Positions 1-11,400 of a DNA stretch of 64,000 nt are shown here, in pieces. The translations under genes and the position numbers were made by a program. The DNA is from Ischnura elegans (lineage: Eukaryota > Arthropoda > Insecta > Odonata > Coenagrionidae). The notes below the pieces were generated by a model, which saw nothing but the letters and a program-made list of their open reading frames with translations, ran no database searches and was not told the DNA's origin. Each line of letters opens with the position of its first letter. Within the stretch, counting starts at the first letter, position 1. The stretch spans positions 110,898,941 to 110,962,940 of the forward strand of contig NC_060246.1 in assembly GCF_921293095.1 (NCBI RefSeq). Reading direction: 5' to 3'.

Positions 1-1639
1 TACTGTACTACGTTGCCTTGAACACACTTTAAGTGAATAATGATTAACTTTGATGAGTTTCAACGGCATAAAATGAAATAGAGACAAATACTGTCGAAAG
101 AGGAGAAGGACATTCAGGATAAAGATTAATAGGACAGGATTGGCTAGCGACAGTTTAGTTCTACAAGTTGCTGGAATAAATTGTTGGCGAAGAAATTTGG
201 TGTGATATAAATCCCGAAAAAGAACAAGAGCGATGATCACAACGTGAACTCATCACGGTAATTAAACAGCCCCAATTAAAAGCGAAGAGAAATTTTGAAA
301 AAAGGAACAATAATACAGATTTTTAAGATTGAGCTCGTAAACTTTAGAGGCTAAAGTATTTGAGTAAAACATTACCTGTAACCCTTTATAACAGGGGGAG
401 GAAAGGCTGTAACGATTGGGAGGGAGGAGAGCGGGAGTCCAAACACCCTGAAATTTTTGGAATTTAGTCACCACTTTTTCACTCTCCATTCGATCGTTAC
501 ATAACATTTTTTATAGGTAGGAGTCAATAAAACTGGCTCTTAAGTGTGCCCCTTTCCAGAGGATTCCCACCTAAATGTATCCGATACTTGGAATTCTCCA
601 CTCACGAATATTTTTTTAGCTACTGCCTTGTCACGCGGGACCCCAAATTTCATATGGAGAGGACAACCATTGGTTATTTTTATTTTAACGCATTTTACAA
701 TAAGTATTATTATGAAGCGTGAAAAATTCTCTAATTCAATGCATCTTTTATTCAATTATGAAAGTATTCAGGGAAAATTTATGCCATTATACCCCTCGCA
801 GTTCTGGACACGTGGACCGCAGGAATGAAAAGATTTCCATACCCTGATTTGGTAGATTATAACAATGAGAGAAAGAGAATATTGCTTCATGTTCATTAGA
901 TATTTTTTACCAATTATTATTCTCGCAAATAACGTGATCCCAAGCGACAGAGAAATGGTGCCAACGCAAACATTAATTTAATATTTCATATAATGCTCCT
1001 GCGGAAGGTACTAGTTTTCATTTAACAGGAAGTGAAAATAATGAAACGGTAAAATTTTATTGCAAGTGATTTATTGTTTTCAACAGCTTTAGATAGAAGT
1101 AATTTTATTTCATTTCCCCCTAAATATTATTCTTCCCCGTATTCCTTATCAACGGATAAATGGGCTATATATAACGGATAAATGGGCTATGAATTTTTAT
1201 TACTTCTTGACATATTGTTCTTATAGAATAATAACTTTGCGCAATTGGCACTTTATATATTCATTCGCTACTGTGCATGCTGCTGGCTAACTTCACTTTT
1301 AATTGTCAACTGATGTGATGACTTAACAAACATTTTTAAATAATATTTACTCCAACATGAGAATAATTATTTACTTACAATCCCCGACATATCCGAGAAA
1401 AAAATTCATATCCCTTCGCCGTCTCTTTTTCTCTCCTTTTGATCGTTACAGAGCATTGCTTACGAGTAAGAGACAATAGGGTAAAAAAATCTTTAAATTA
1501 TAGTCATCATATTTTTATATAAAAATAAGTTTCTCGGCAATGAAAGTTTAAAAAAAAACAGAAAACTTGTATACTAACGAATAAAAGTCAAAATATGGTA
1601 TAAAATATAAGTAATAGTAGTGACTTATATTAGAAATCC
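1..1639. other. AT-rich intergenic, no gene recognised
   Basis: No exon-like reading frame with splice signals or recognisable protein similarity was found. Short open frames are present on both strands (for example around 262-828) but they overlap one another, lack coding character and resemble nothing I know. A short direct duplication of 'aacggataaatgggctat' lies near 1151-1190. Confidence 0.6.
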
Positions 1640-1868
1640 TGTAACGTAGGAGTTGAATGAATGAAAAGTGCTTTTTTCGCATGGTGATTTATTTCGTTCG
1701 ACCATGGTTTCGTTACAGCGTAACATTTTAATGGTGGAAATGTTACTTTTCCCTGATTACCCTGAACTGTAACACATTGAGAATGTTACGCTGAAACGAA
1801 ACAATGGTCGGACATAATAAATCACCAAGTGAGGAAAAAATAGTTTTTATTCCTTCAACTGCAACGAG
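1640..1868. mobile_element. Foldback MITE, family related to 3062-3248
   Basis: A long imperfect inverted repeat. The strongest arms are 1683-1733 and about 1776-1826, each starting GGTGATTTATT and containing GACCATGG/GACCATTG and TTTCGTT blocks. Weaker pairing continues outward to about 1645 and 1865 (GAGTTGAATGAATG against the complement of CCTTCAACTGC). There is no coding capacity. The arms share TGATTTATTTCGT with the palindrome at 3062-3248, so both are probably members of one foldback family. No clear target duplication was seen. Confidence 0.65.
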
Positions 1869-3061
1869 ATGGAATAAAATTTAAATGATCGAGCAGAAAT
1901 AAGAGTCTTAACGATGAACACAGAAAGAAAAGTGAATAAATTTACTTCACACGCTCGATTACAGTTAAAATAACGAAAATGTGTACTCTCCAAATTTCAA
2001 AACGCAAGTTAGGGGTCAACAAGATGCTGCCTTTCCGGATAAAATTCCAGGGTGCCTAGAGAGCGTGCGGCAGTTCTTCAGACTAGCACGTCCTAAATGC
2101 AAATATTTTCAATAAATTATTGTTTATTTAATTTAAAAATAATAATCGAGTAAAATAATAATCGAGTAAAAACCAATAAAATTCTTAATTATTTCTACTG
2201 GAGTGTTGTCTTGGCTTTATTAGTTGTCCACGTTGTTCAATTGTTATATGCACATGGTGGGGAATTCAATAGGCTACGATTCGATTGAGCATTTTTATTT
2301 TCACACAGCAAATTGGAAAGTACTGCTAATTGAAGTACATCCGTCCGTATTTACACTATGCAACAAAAAAAATATTTACGTAGCAGTTTATATAACTTTT
2401 TGCGATGGAATGTAGTTTTTCGAAGTATCGAAATGTTATATAATAATTTTATTCAACAATGCTGCATGAGACTTTGCAAGGAATGCACTTTGTCAAGCCA
2501 AAAAAGTTACGTATATTTATTTTTATACAGGCATCGAAATTGTATTTAAAACAGTGCTTTACGTTTCCAATCCATTATTATCTATAAAAAGAAGTTATGT
2601 GGCAATGTTAAAAAACTTTGTTACAGTCTTGTTTGGACGTCGGAAATGTTATACAACTTTTCTTCATAACTTTGTTTATTAAACATTGTTTTATAACATT
2701 GTTACAGAGTGTAAATGCGACTTAACCGCCATTCTATCCAAAACCTTCGCCGTTGAAAATGCCTACGATGAAGTTTTCACTCTATCACAATCAACGACAG
2801 AAATAAACGCACCCAAAGCATCCGTGGGTGGAATCTAGACACCCGATACAAAGGAATAGATTGCGTAACTCCTAAGTAGGTAATTTTCTCCTAACTCGGC
2901 AGTTATTTTCCCATGTTTTATTAGTTTTGCAATGCTACCCCACCCGTCAAGCTTCATGATGACGGTGATCCTTTTTGCTTCATGCTTTTCTCCTTTGATG
3001 TTTGTTTCAGGATTTCTATTTATCTCTTTCGTTTTTTCGGAACATGGTAAAATTATTGCAT
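1869..3061. other. AT-rich intergenic, nothing recognised
   Basis: Contains only short open frames without splice context or similarity. A short direct duplication (AATAATCGAGTAAAA) occurs near 2140-2171. No RNA gene or transposon ends were identified. Confidence 0.5.
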
Positions 3062-3248
3062 TTAACGAAAATGAAAAGGAGACTTCGTTGATTTCCACTG
3101 ATTTATTTCGTCCGTACGTCTTGTTTCGAATCATAGAGGTCATAATCAAGTAAGGTACTTGATAATGACCTCTATCGTTCAAAACATGTCGTACGGACGA
3201 AATAAATCAGTGGAAATCGACGAAGTATTCTTTTCATTTTCGTGTTTT
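3062..3248. mobile_element. Near-perfect palindromic foldback element
   Basis: Two arms of about 90 bp are separated by only about 3 bp, with the centre near 3154. The left arm runs from CGAAAATGAAAAGGAGAC to CATAATCAAGTA. The right arm is its reverse complement with a few mismatches, ending near TTTTCATTTTCG. The open frames crossing this region on both strands are artefacts of the palindrome. The motif TGATTTATTTCGTCCG is shared with the 1640-1868 element. It could extrude as a hairpin. Confidence 0.75.
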
Positions 3249-3710
3249 AACTTCCACATAGTTGAGCCTAATACAATTGAACGAATTATTGCATTTCTTC
3301 ACTCTTTAAAGCAAAATAATGCCGTAGTTCACAAAATTTTCCCTAACTGTCTATGGTGCCTGGCATTTTTGGCTAAACAGTCTAATTTAAATATCCCACC
3401 GCCTTTTAGCCATGAATGCTTGAAATTCGTGGTATATTAGCACGGCCGGTTTAAGCGGTAAGCAAAGTAGGCGGGCGCGTAAGGGGCCAAGCAAAAGGGG
3501 GCGCCTAAACTCTCTGAATTTTAATATATAATTGGCTTTTTAGCTCTAAAAATATCAAATTCAAAATATCGCAAGCACGTTTTAAGTTCACGCTGATATG
3601 AAGCCTTGACCCTTATTCCTAAAGTATTTTCCTTTATTTAAAAATGTATGCGAAGAGAATCCCATCTACCTCCCATTTTATTATGATGGGGTCGGAATGT
3701 TGTTAGCTTA
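3249..3710. other. Intergenic, nothing recognised
   Basis: A purine-rich stretch with GGGGCC and GGGGGCG (3470-3520) looks like the edge of a repeat, but I could not define ends. No gene is supported. Confidence 0.4.
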
Positions 3711-3718
3711 CACTAGAT

Positions 3719-3903
3719 CAGCGGTTCCCAAACTGGGGGTCGCGACCCCCAGGGGGGTCGCGGGCCGTACGGAAAGGGGTCGCGAGATGTGCGAATAATA
3801 AAGTGAACTATGTACTTAAACTTAGACAACCATTTTTAGGGGGTCGCGGCTAAAACGTATGGGCTAAAATGGGTCGCAGAAAGAAAAAGTTTGGGAACCG
3901 CTG
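3719..3903. mobile_element. hAT-like MITE with 8-bp target duplication
   Basis: The terminal inverted repeats are CAGCGGTTCCCAAACT at the left and AGTTTGGGAACCGCTG at the right. The element is 185 bp, flanked by the exact 8-bp direct duplication CACTAGAT at 3711-3718 and 3904-3911. The 8-bp duplication with CAG...CTG ends is diagnostic of the hAT superfamily. There is no coding capacity. The interior carries repeated GGGGTCGCG blocks. Confidence 0.92.
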
Positions 3904-3911
3904 CACTAGAT

Positions 3912-5427
3912 AAATGTCTAGAACCGGCACTGTATATTAGTGTATGATATAAAGTCACACTATCATCACCTGACAATGTTGTTTCATGTAAAAAAAAAGA
4001 ATTTCATTCGGTACACCGGAAGAATTTCATCACGCACGATCCGGTTTTCATACATATGTATATCGTCAGGTTTTTAACGTTGTATTTCTTTTTATTTGCG
4101 ATAACGGAAAGATTTCACATCATAAAGCCTGAAATTATCAGTTAAATGCTGTTTTATTTTCGATATAGCATTTGGGAACGGGGATAAAGAAAGTGAATGT
4201 GATTCAATATTTAGTGATAAAACACAAATTCGTTTGATATTTCTTCATATAACGTGCTATGGGCCATTTCAAGGCATAAAATTCGAGTCAACTGAGAACT
4301 CTGAGTCAAGTTGTGGATTTTGCGAACGCAAATAAAATTCCAAACTTATAATAACCGGTAAAATCAAGCTATAAATTTCTTCTAGTGTGACGGAAACCTA
4401 CTCAGGCTAGGAGGTACTAACACGTGGCAAGCCTGAAACATTACAGCCGTTTCTTTATCGCTAAGCACGTAATTCTGCTTTGTTTTATTTGCTGATCCAA
4501 GCTGCCTTACTCTTCCATAATATTGTCCACTATCGTAGGTTGTAAGAATAAGGGCAAATCGCATCATGCATTTAACGAGTAACAAAGCATAACAGTTTTC
4601 ACTGAAAACGATTCACTGGAAGCTATTTTTCCACATCAGAAGAAAATTACTTATGTCAAGGTGTGACATCAAGGGACGGAAGGTAACATGGCATTATTTA
4701 AAATAGATTGCGTTGAACCTGCCGTTACACAGATGTATATCTTAAAAAGGAAACGGACAAAGTTCCTAAACACTACGACACTCCTGAATTTTTTATGCGA
4801 TGTGTTTTCAAACTTATCCAATTTTTACCTGTAGTGAGTGCATATTTACATCTGATTGCCATAGGCATTCAACAGTTTGTAATTGCGTTATCTCTAATGT
4901 ATTTTAACGAAGGATGCGAGTTCGTTTAGAGAATTTTTCTGCTCTAAAAATTGAATGCTTATCCTTTGTACAATCACTGGAAAGAAGAAAGAGGAATCCT
5001 AAGTGGTGCTCTCGGATAAAATTTATGCTACGAGAAGGAAATATTGCTAAGGATTAGAGTATTTATATATTACGCAGATGTTAGTACGCCTTGAAAACAT
5101 CGATTAATACTAAAATGAGAAGCCGCCATCAAATGCTATAAAAGTACATGGGAAAAAATTCTACGAAAACGTGAGTTGTAATCGCGTACACGATTGCCCC
5201 AGAAACTCCTCAATGCGGCACTTATATCCCCCAGTTCTTTATTAACTCCGCAACTTGTCAAGTGATTAGTTTTAAATCTTACCGACCAAAACTACACCGA
5301 TAAATCAAGTTGTGGAAAATCAATAACACTTTTTTCAGTAATAAGTAATCCACACCAGGAAACAGCAAGTGAAAACATTCGTGTGGGCAGTGGCAGTCTA
5401 CGGTTCAGGATCTTGAACCATCGGGTA
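3912..5427. other. Intergenic, nothing recognised
   Basis: AT-rich sequence with short open frames only. The minus-strand frame at 4382-4585 was examined as a possible exon, but it has no acceptor/donor pair that keeps it open and no similarity I recognise. Confidence 0.5.
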
Positions 5428-5790
5428 AAGCGGTAAATAAAGAAAAGAGGTATTCGAGACCTGGTGCTGGAGGAGGCTGCTGAAGATAAAATGGACAAGG
5501 AAGGTGAGCAATGAGGAGGCATATAGACGAATAGGAAAAGAAAGAACACTACTGATCACTGTACCCCAAAGAAGAACACGGTGGATTGGCTACGTAACGA
5601 GACACAGCATTCACGTGGAAAACATGATGGAAGGGAAAATGGAAGGAAAAGAGCCTAAAGGAAGACCAAGGGACATGTACCTAGGACAAGAAGAGCCTCA
5701 AGGCACGGGGAGGGAAATCAGCGTGGTAAATAAAAACTAGATTGGGGTAGGGAGAAGTGGAGGGCTGCGTTATACCTAGCTTAGAATTGC
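5428..5790 (+). pseudogene. LINE reverse-transcriptase C-terminal fragment
   Basis: From about 5455 the plus strand encodes a peptide (ETWCWRRLLKIKW, then KVSNEEAYRRIGKERTLL, then RRTRWIGYVTRH) typical of the region just after the RT domain of non-LTR retrotransposons. The frame is disrupted near 5700; a shifted continuation reads REKWRAALYLA. The same modules occur in the same order in the larger LINE copy at 37676-38945 ([28 protein letters not shown]), so both come from one LINE family. It is 5'-truncated and non-functional. Confidence 0.75.
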
Positions 5791-5928
5791 AATATGCGTG
5801 CAAATGTATGCGTGTAAGTATATACGAAAATATGCTTGATACAAAACGTCGTGCCTGTTTTTCAGAAACTTTTTCACTGGCTAAACATGTAAGGTCCTAT
5901 TCACACTATGTAACTATACAGGAGCGCA

Positions 5929-6217
5929 GCTAAGAATTAAGGGTAGGGGGTTTTAGGCGCAACTATTACTTAGGGGTGTGGGTTATTGTATACCCTCCAG
6001 GGTAAGCGGGAGGTTCGGGGGCCCTCATCCAGAAAATATTTAAGATTAATGGTTCAAAATGGTGAGTTTGACGGCTTTCGGAGGGATATTTCATTAATCC
6101 TAACACTATTCTATGAGTAATACTAATCCAATTAAGTAAAACGGAGTAAACTTTTAAAAATTTCTGAGCTCTGGGGGGGTTTTATCCCCCAACCCCTCCC
6201 CCCTCGCTGCGCCACTG
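5929..6217 (-). mobile_element. hAT-like MITE with exact TAACTATA duplication
   Basis: A 289-bp element with ends CAGGAGCGCAGC and GCTGCGCCACTG. The exact 8-bp target duplication TAACTATA is present at 5921-5928 and 6218-6225. Diverged relatives in the opposite orientation occur at 50248-50520 and 56720-57006, sharing GAGCTCAGAGAAATTTTTAAG-like and GGTTCAAAATGGTGAGTTTG-like blocks. Non-coding. Confidence 0.9.
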
Positions 6218-6225
6218 TAACTATA

Positions 6226-8356
6226 ACATGCGAGCAATGGTGATAAGGAGAAATATTTCTCTTTACGGGAGGAGGAGTAAGTTTGCAGAGGCACTGTTTT
6301 TATCAACTGCAAGCAATTGGGGAAAAGGTGCATCTTCACACCAAAATTTGACAGAGAAAGAGAATTGATAGTACTTTGTAATTACCTATGTTTTCGCTTA
6401 AATGGGGGGTGAATTTATTGTTAAGAGTGGATTTTTACGACATTAGTAAATCATTTTAGGTCGGCGTTGAAGTAACACCCGGAGCTGTTCGCTTTTTACT
6501 GGGTAATTGACGCTCATTTTCACAACTTCATGGTAGTAATTCGACATTAAAATCGGATGTGTTGCACTACTCAAAATAATAGTAGAAGTACTCAAAATAA
6601 TCTCTCCTTGCGGGTGGACAACTTTTATTTATCAGAATAGGAATAACGTAGCAAGGCAGCACGGATCTTATAAAAACTAATAAATATAGTTTTTAGTAAT
6701 TTATCTCACAATTCATTATGCAAACGGATGTCAGCGAGACTGTATTGGTAAAATTTTTATGTCAGCACTAGAGATTTTACATTACACAACCGAACACGAT
6801 GCATTTAATAAAATTCCAATGCAAAAGTACCATTACTTGCCCCTTATCACTCAAATACTTAAATAAATAAGATAACGACCTGTTTGGATCTAGTTGGAGA
6901 GAGATTACACTCCCACGCGTAGAACTACCCTTATAACCGAAAAGACCCCGTAAACGCCCAGTGCCGTGGAATGGCACTGGGGTGTATCTCCGGTTCCACT
7001 TAATATTATTCTAATAAATTTTATGAGGAATCTTTACCACGTGTAATGCATGTACATGATATTGTTGAGATATGAACGCTCTCTGAAACAAAAAAAACTA
7101 TAGGCGCTAACGGGTTATGGAAATGTTCGCCTTATTTGTACCATATCTGTTCTTACCTTACGAAAGCCCCCGGATTTGACGCAAAAAAGCAACCAAAACA
7201 CTTTTTTTTATGAAGGGTACCGACTATCAAAGTTTCTGCTGCCTAACATTCCATTTCATGTGATTTCGCTGCCATAAAATGTACTCATAGGTCTTTGATA
7301 TGCTAACATTTTACTAAGCAATAAGCCGCCTTTCCTCCACTAAAAATCAATAAATGAGTGATATTCTATCAGATTCGATGGCTAATCTTAGGATTCTGCA
7401 AGTAAGTTTGCGCGGTTTATTTATCAGTACAATTTTCAAAAACAACGATGCCGCTGTTTCCGTTCACATTCCACTATTACATAAATAAATAAATCAATTT
7501 TGAATTATTGTCCTTCCCCACAGGAACACTAACATACAGCAATCCACAGACCATTTTATTCGATCAATTCATATTCGAAAAACGAAGCCACGCGCTGTTT
7601 ACTAAATACATAGACGAGTAATATTTTACGTTTAACGGAAGATTACCAATGGTCTGCCATGAAAAGCAAGTTTATGCAACCAATTATTATTAGTTTAAAC
7701 GCTATACTGGCGAGACATTGATAACAACTATCGTATAAAATTAAATCGTCAAGGTATTATAAAAATTTAATGATTATTTTATATTGATCATTCCTGAAAA
7801 AAACAAAACCATTATACAGCTACAATAACGTGAAAATCCTATCTAAGGACGACAAAAAGGGTGAACCCATTTATGGCATCCCTGTGGTTAAATTCATGCG
7901 TTTATTTACATGAAATTATGATTATTTTAAAAATATTACGCGTAAAATATAATATCGGAGCATATTTCTGAAATCATAATTAAATAAATTCGTTTACAAA
8001 GTGAAATTACTTAGCTTTATTGTAACTTTAAATCTCAACATGTAAATTATCATTCCTCTGGAAATTATGCATTGATAAAGGTCCATCGCAACGAATAAAG
8101 AGCGCACGTGCATATTAATGCTTCGAGTAGCAATAAATTGAGGGCACAGGTAAAAGGAAAACACTTTTCACGGTAACCTAGAAAGTTAGGAGAGAGATGC
8201 GAAATGGTGTTGAGCTGAGACACACTTACTCTTCAGCACAGCACTGCTGTCCACGTGTTCTTGAATAGTATTTTTTTGAAGCAGTAGCTCAAAAGCATTA
8301 TTTTTATATATTTTTTTGCACTGTCATCAGTAGGCTATAAGAAGGATGTTCTATGA
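6226..8356. other. AT-rich intergenic, nothing recognised
   Basis: No splice-bounded open frame, RNA gene or transposon termini were recognised. The small minus-strand frame at 6777-6977 has no supporting context. Confidence 0.5.
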
Positions 8357-8511
8357 AGCACGAGCGAACCCAGGACTTCATTTAGAGAGGGAGGTACCCA
8401 AAAATCAAATCCTACCGTCCAGAATATGAAAAAAAAATCATATCCCAAATATTCTAATTTCGGATGTATCCAATTTATTCCTCCTCCCCCTTCATGTTCG
8501 CCCTTGCTGAA
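8357..8511. repeat. Probable short TIR element
   Basis: The ends AGCACGAGCGAACCCAGG (left) and the complement of the right end, AGCAAGGGCGAACATGAAG, match at about 10 of the first 13 positions. A C/T-rich block just inside the right end mirrors the AGAGAGGGAGG block inside the left end. No clean target duplication was found, so this is a probable but unproven MITE. Confidence 0.4.
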
Positions 8512-9495
8512 AATTTTGGAAGTTTTTTCAACGAGAAATTGCCAGATTGTAGGCGTAATTGAGTGGTATGCTTAGGAGAAATGGTATACTACGGAGAAAA
8601 TACAGCAACTTGGTATAAGCCACAAAATAATACTTACCGAGGTTTCTAATGGCAATGACCACATGAGTAGACGCCTTGTTCGATACCGTTTGAAGATTTT
8701 GTGAGTTATACTAACTTGCTGTCAATTCATTGAGGTATTAATGCTTGCTTCCCAAGATATCCAAAAATAATTCCGACACAATCATCGAAAACCTTACGAT
8801 GTATTTTTTTGTACGTAAATGACTTGTGTAGCACTGATTAGTCGTCAACGAAAGAGAGAATTCGCGTATTTTCATAATTCATTTGCATAAATATAGCGAA
8901 TGTAAAACAACCCACACTCAGAAACGGAAATAATTGCGGAATCAGTTTGGATTGATTATTGTTTAATTGCCTCAATATAAAGCCCGTTGTACGGTTCTTG
9001 GTTAATCCCTAACCCTCACGCAAAACTCGGCGCCCTACAGCCCACATTTGTCACATTGGAGCACAGCAAGAAGTGCGACCGGAGGATGACCCACCGACGA
9101 CGCGTAAGGCCGCCGAAAACCCGACTGGACCCCGGAAGAAAGGACTGATGGGGCTAAAACTATGCGGACCATCCTAAAACGCACTGAACACCGCAGACAA
9201 TTACTGGGAACGTACCATTCAACTTAACGTACATTGTGGGCTCCAGAGATTTTGCCCATCGGAATCGGCTGCATACTTTATCTTATCTATCGGCTGCACA
9301 TCTACTTATATTTTGAACATTTTCAAATAATATCATTGCAGTAAAATCAAGTGGCCACAGCAATTTTAATAAAATATGAAAATAAATGCGGGATAGTTCA
9401 TTCGTTTGTTAATTTAATGCAATTTATATTTTTCAATTAGTTAGCATCAGGCACACTTTAACTTCAAATTGCCTTCATAAAATATAATTTGAATG
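8512..9495. other. Intergenic; CpG-richer block at 9020-9180
   Basis: Mostly AT-rich. Between about 9020 and 9180 the sequence is unusually rich in CG dinucleotides (CACCGACGACGCGTAAGG and similar). No open frame or transposon ends were recognised there; it could be an old retrotransposon remnant. Confidence 0.4.
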
Positions 9496-9503
9496 CCGAA
9501 ACG

Positions 9504-9754
9504 CAGGGATGCTGACTTACAAAAAATATTGGGGGGTCCCAAACCGGGGATCTTGCTCCGGGAAATTTTATAAGTAGTGAGTTTTAAGTTTTTTAAGCAT
9601 TTTAAAAGAGTCGTATGATCAACATTAGAACCCTGATAACTCGAATCTCGATATCTGGACACTCCGGGGAAAATCGACAAGCATGACACATTTTTTCCTC
9701 ACACCCATAACGAATTTTTGAGGGGGCTCGGGCCCCATGGAGTCGGCGCCACTG
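9504..9754 (-). mobile_element. hAT-like MITE, copy A (inverted)
   Basis: A 251-bp element with ends CAGGGATGCTGACTTAC and GGAGTCGGCGCCACTG. It is flanked by a near-perfect 8-bp duplication, CCGAAACG (9496-9503) and CCGAGACG (9755-9762). It is the inverse-orientation copy of the element at 26865-27125, matching along its whole length with scattered substitutions. The minus-strand open frame through it is non-coding repeat sequence. Confidence 0.9.
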
Positions 9755-9784
9755 CCGAGACGTGATGGTAAAAGATGATCCACA

Positions 9785-9885
9785 TGATCGGTTTATTTAT
9801 CTGACATATTTAACTGCTTGTTCTATTTCCTATCTAAATTGATGTCAATCTCATATCTCGAAATATGGTAAGGTAATTTAAATTT
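9785..9885 (+). repeat. 100-bp dispersed direct repeat, copy 1
   Basis: Shares GATCGGTTTATTT, CTATCTAAATT and GTCAATCTCATATCTCG with 12222-12325, about 80% alike by eye. The copies are in direct orientation, 2.4 kb apart. Origin unknown; no termini were recognised. Confidence 0.6.
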
Positions 9886-10760
9886 GTTCGAATCATGAAA
9901 AACAACATGAGTTTAAGGTTCCCTCTTTGGTGCAAAGAATATGCAAAGAGAGGCATAATACACAAAAAAATACGCTGAATGCAGTAAATGGCAAATGGGA
10001 TATCCTGCCGACGATACACATGGGAAATAATTTTGGCAAATAAATCGCGTTTTGATACAGTTAATTTTAGGAAGAAGACTATTTTTGATTTTCCAGACTA
10101 CTTTATATTTCATTGGTAAATTTTAAACAATAAGTTCGTAATTGATGGTAAATATACATATTTTTTACACTTTTTCAGCAATAACAAGGGACCAATTTTA
10201 TAAAGTCTATTTTCTATTTCCTTCCATTAATATTGCGAAACTGATGACAAATAATAGCAGTAAATATGTAAAAAATATCTCGTAAGGAGTATTCAATACT
10301 TTAATTTACACAATATCGCATTGGTAACGTGGAGAATATTCCTTTCCTCTTTGCGCATAACCCAGATAATGGCTTTGACTAAATCCAAAATTGATAGCTT
10401 TGAATTGCGTTAAAAATGTTTATTTTAAAAATATTCCTATGCTTAGGCATTGAATTGAGCTATTTTTCATTTCATCCGCATCATGTAGTTATGCATTCAT
10501 GCATTTTACCCCTTCCGCGGCTTGTAATAGATTTCAAAATTCCCGCTTGATTAGTGGAAGGTATCACGGATAAAGGATATTTCAAATGGTGCTGATTTTG
10601 AATTAATGCATGTAAATAATCCTCCCACAAACGATTATTTCACATTAAAAAAGCAATCTGGCAAACTTTTACGCAATAATTAAAAACTAGGACACATCCT
10701 CGTGGGTGCTCAGACCTTCCGTTGCCCCAACCCATAACAGCAGACTGGGAAAGGGTGCGT
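9886..10760. other. AT-rich intergenic, nothing recognised
   Basis: Short overlapping open frames only. If a minus-strand gene starts at 10.8-11.4 kb, this stretch would be the beginning of its first intron. I found no convincing second exon in it. Confidence 0.4.
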
Positions 10761-10814
10761 TGACATCAGGACAATGTGCGTACCGGAAGGAATAAGATCA
10801 GAGTTAACACTTAC

Positions 10815-10924
10815 TCGTCTTTGTCGAATGCAGTATAGCATGCGTCCATCTCCTGACCGAAATCAAAGCACTGGGTCTCCTCTGGGCACTGTGCCGATGA
10901 CACTTCCTCCACCTCAGCCGGCAT
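10815..10924 (-). CDS. Candidate first coding exon of a minus-strand gene
   Basis: On the minus strand an ATG at 10924 opens a frame of 36 codons rich in Glu, Asp and Cys (starting MPAEVEEVSSAQCPEE, ending YTAFDKD). The frame runs into a consensus donor, GA|GTAAGT, with the exon ending at 10815 in phase 2. The base composition is much more GC-rich and codon-like than the flanks. I do not recognise the protein. A second minus-strand frame through 10804-11079 overlaps it and has an equally coding-looking N-terminal half, so the true reading frame is uncertain. The rest of the gene would lie to the left, probably beyond the window. The alternative is a GC-rich non-coding 5' exon. No similarity search was possible. 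Confidence 0.35.
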
Positions 10925-11059
10925 CGCGTCTGATCTCCTTCGCCTCTCAAGGCACGACTTGAATATATGTCGTCCACAGATCGGTAGATGTCAGGCCGGT
11001 CGGGAAGCTGCCCCGCGTCGCTGCGCAGATATTCGATAAGGGGGCAGGGGGGATAGGGT

Positions 11060-11400
11060 GTGGGACAGGACATGCGCAATGCGGAGAATTTTCGGCATGT
11101 TATTCCAGGGTTATTCTTTAGGGATGAATCCTAGGTAAGGTCAGAGTAAGGTTGTTGAAGGGGAGTTAAGTTCAGAGAGGAATCGAAATCGTTGAGAGGG
11201 AAGAGAACGGCTCGGCTAAGTGGGGGTTGGGTTTTTTCATTTCCTCTTCATTCTTGGCGCGGGGTTAATATTGTTGTGGGGTGGGGCCCTGTGTGAGGAT
11301 GGTGGAGGGGGTCTATGAAAGGGCGCGAGGGAGAAAGGAAATGTTACGGAAGTGAAAAAATACGCTTGCTGGGAGTGTAGAATAGAGTGGGAAGGACAAT
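11060..11400 (-). promoter_or_regulatory. Candidate GC-rich promoter (NRF1/E2F/ETS-like sites)
   Basis: Within about 300 bp upstream (minus-strand sense) of the candidate exon there are three motifs typical of housekeeping promoters. They are an NRF1-like CATGCGCAATGCG at 11071-11083, an E2F-like TTGGCGCGGGG at 11254-11264 and an ETS-like ACGGAAGTG at 11346-11354. The block is G-rich on the plus strand and stands out from the AT-rich surroundings. Motif matches alone do not prove promoter activity. Confidence 0.4.

Noticed and set aside
2835..3440. Overlapping open frames on both strands around 3.1 kb
   Set aside because: They mirror each other because of the palindrome at 3062-3248.
4382..4585. 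Minus-strand 67-codon frame as an exon of the candidate gene starting at 10.9 kb
   Set aside because: No acceptor/donor pair keeps the frame, phase 2 entry is not met, and the peptide resembles nothing I know.
9000..9240. CpG-rich block as an LTR or promoter
   Set aside because: No paired LTR, primer-binding site or open frame could be identified.
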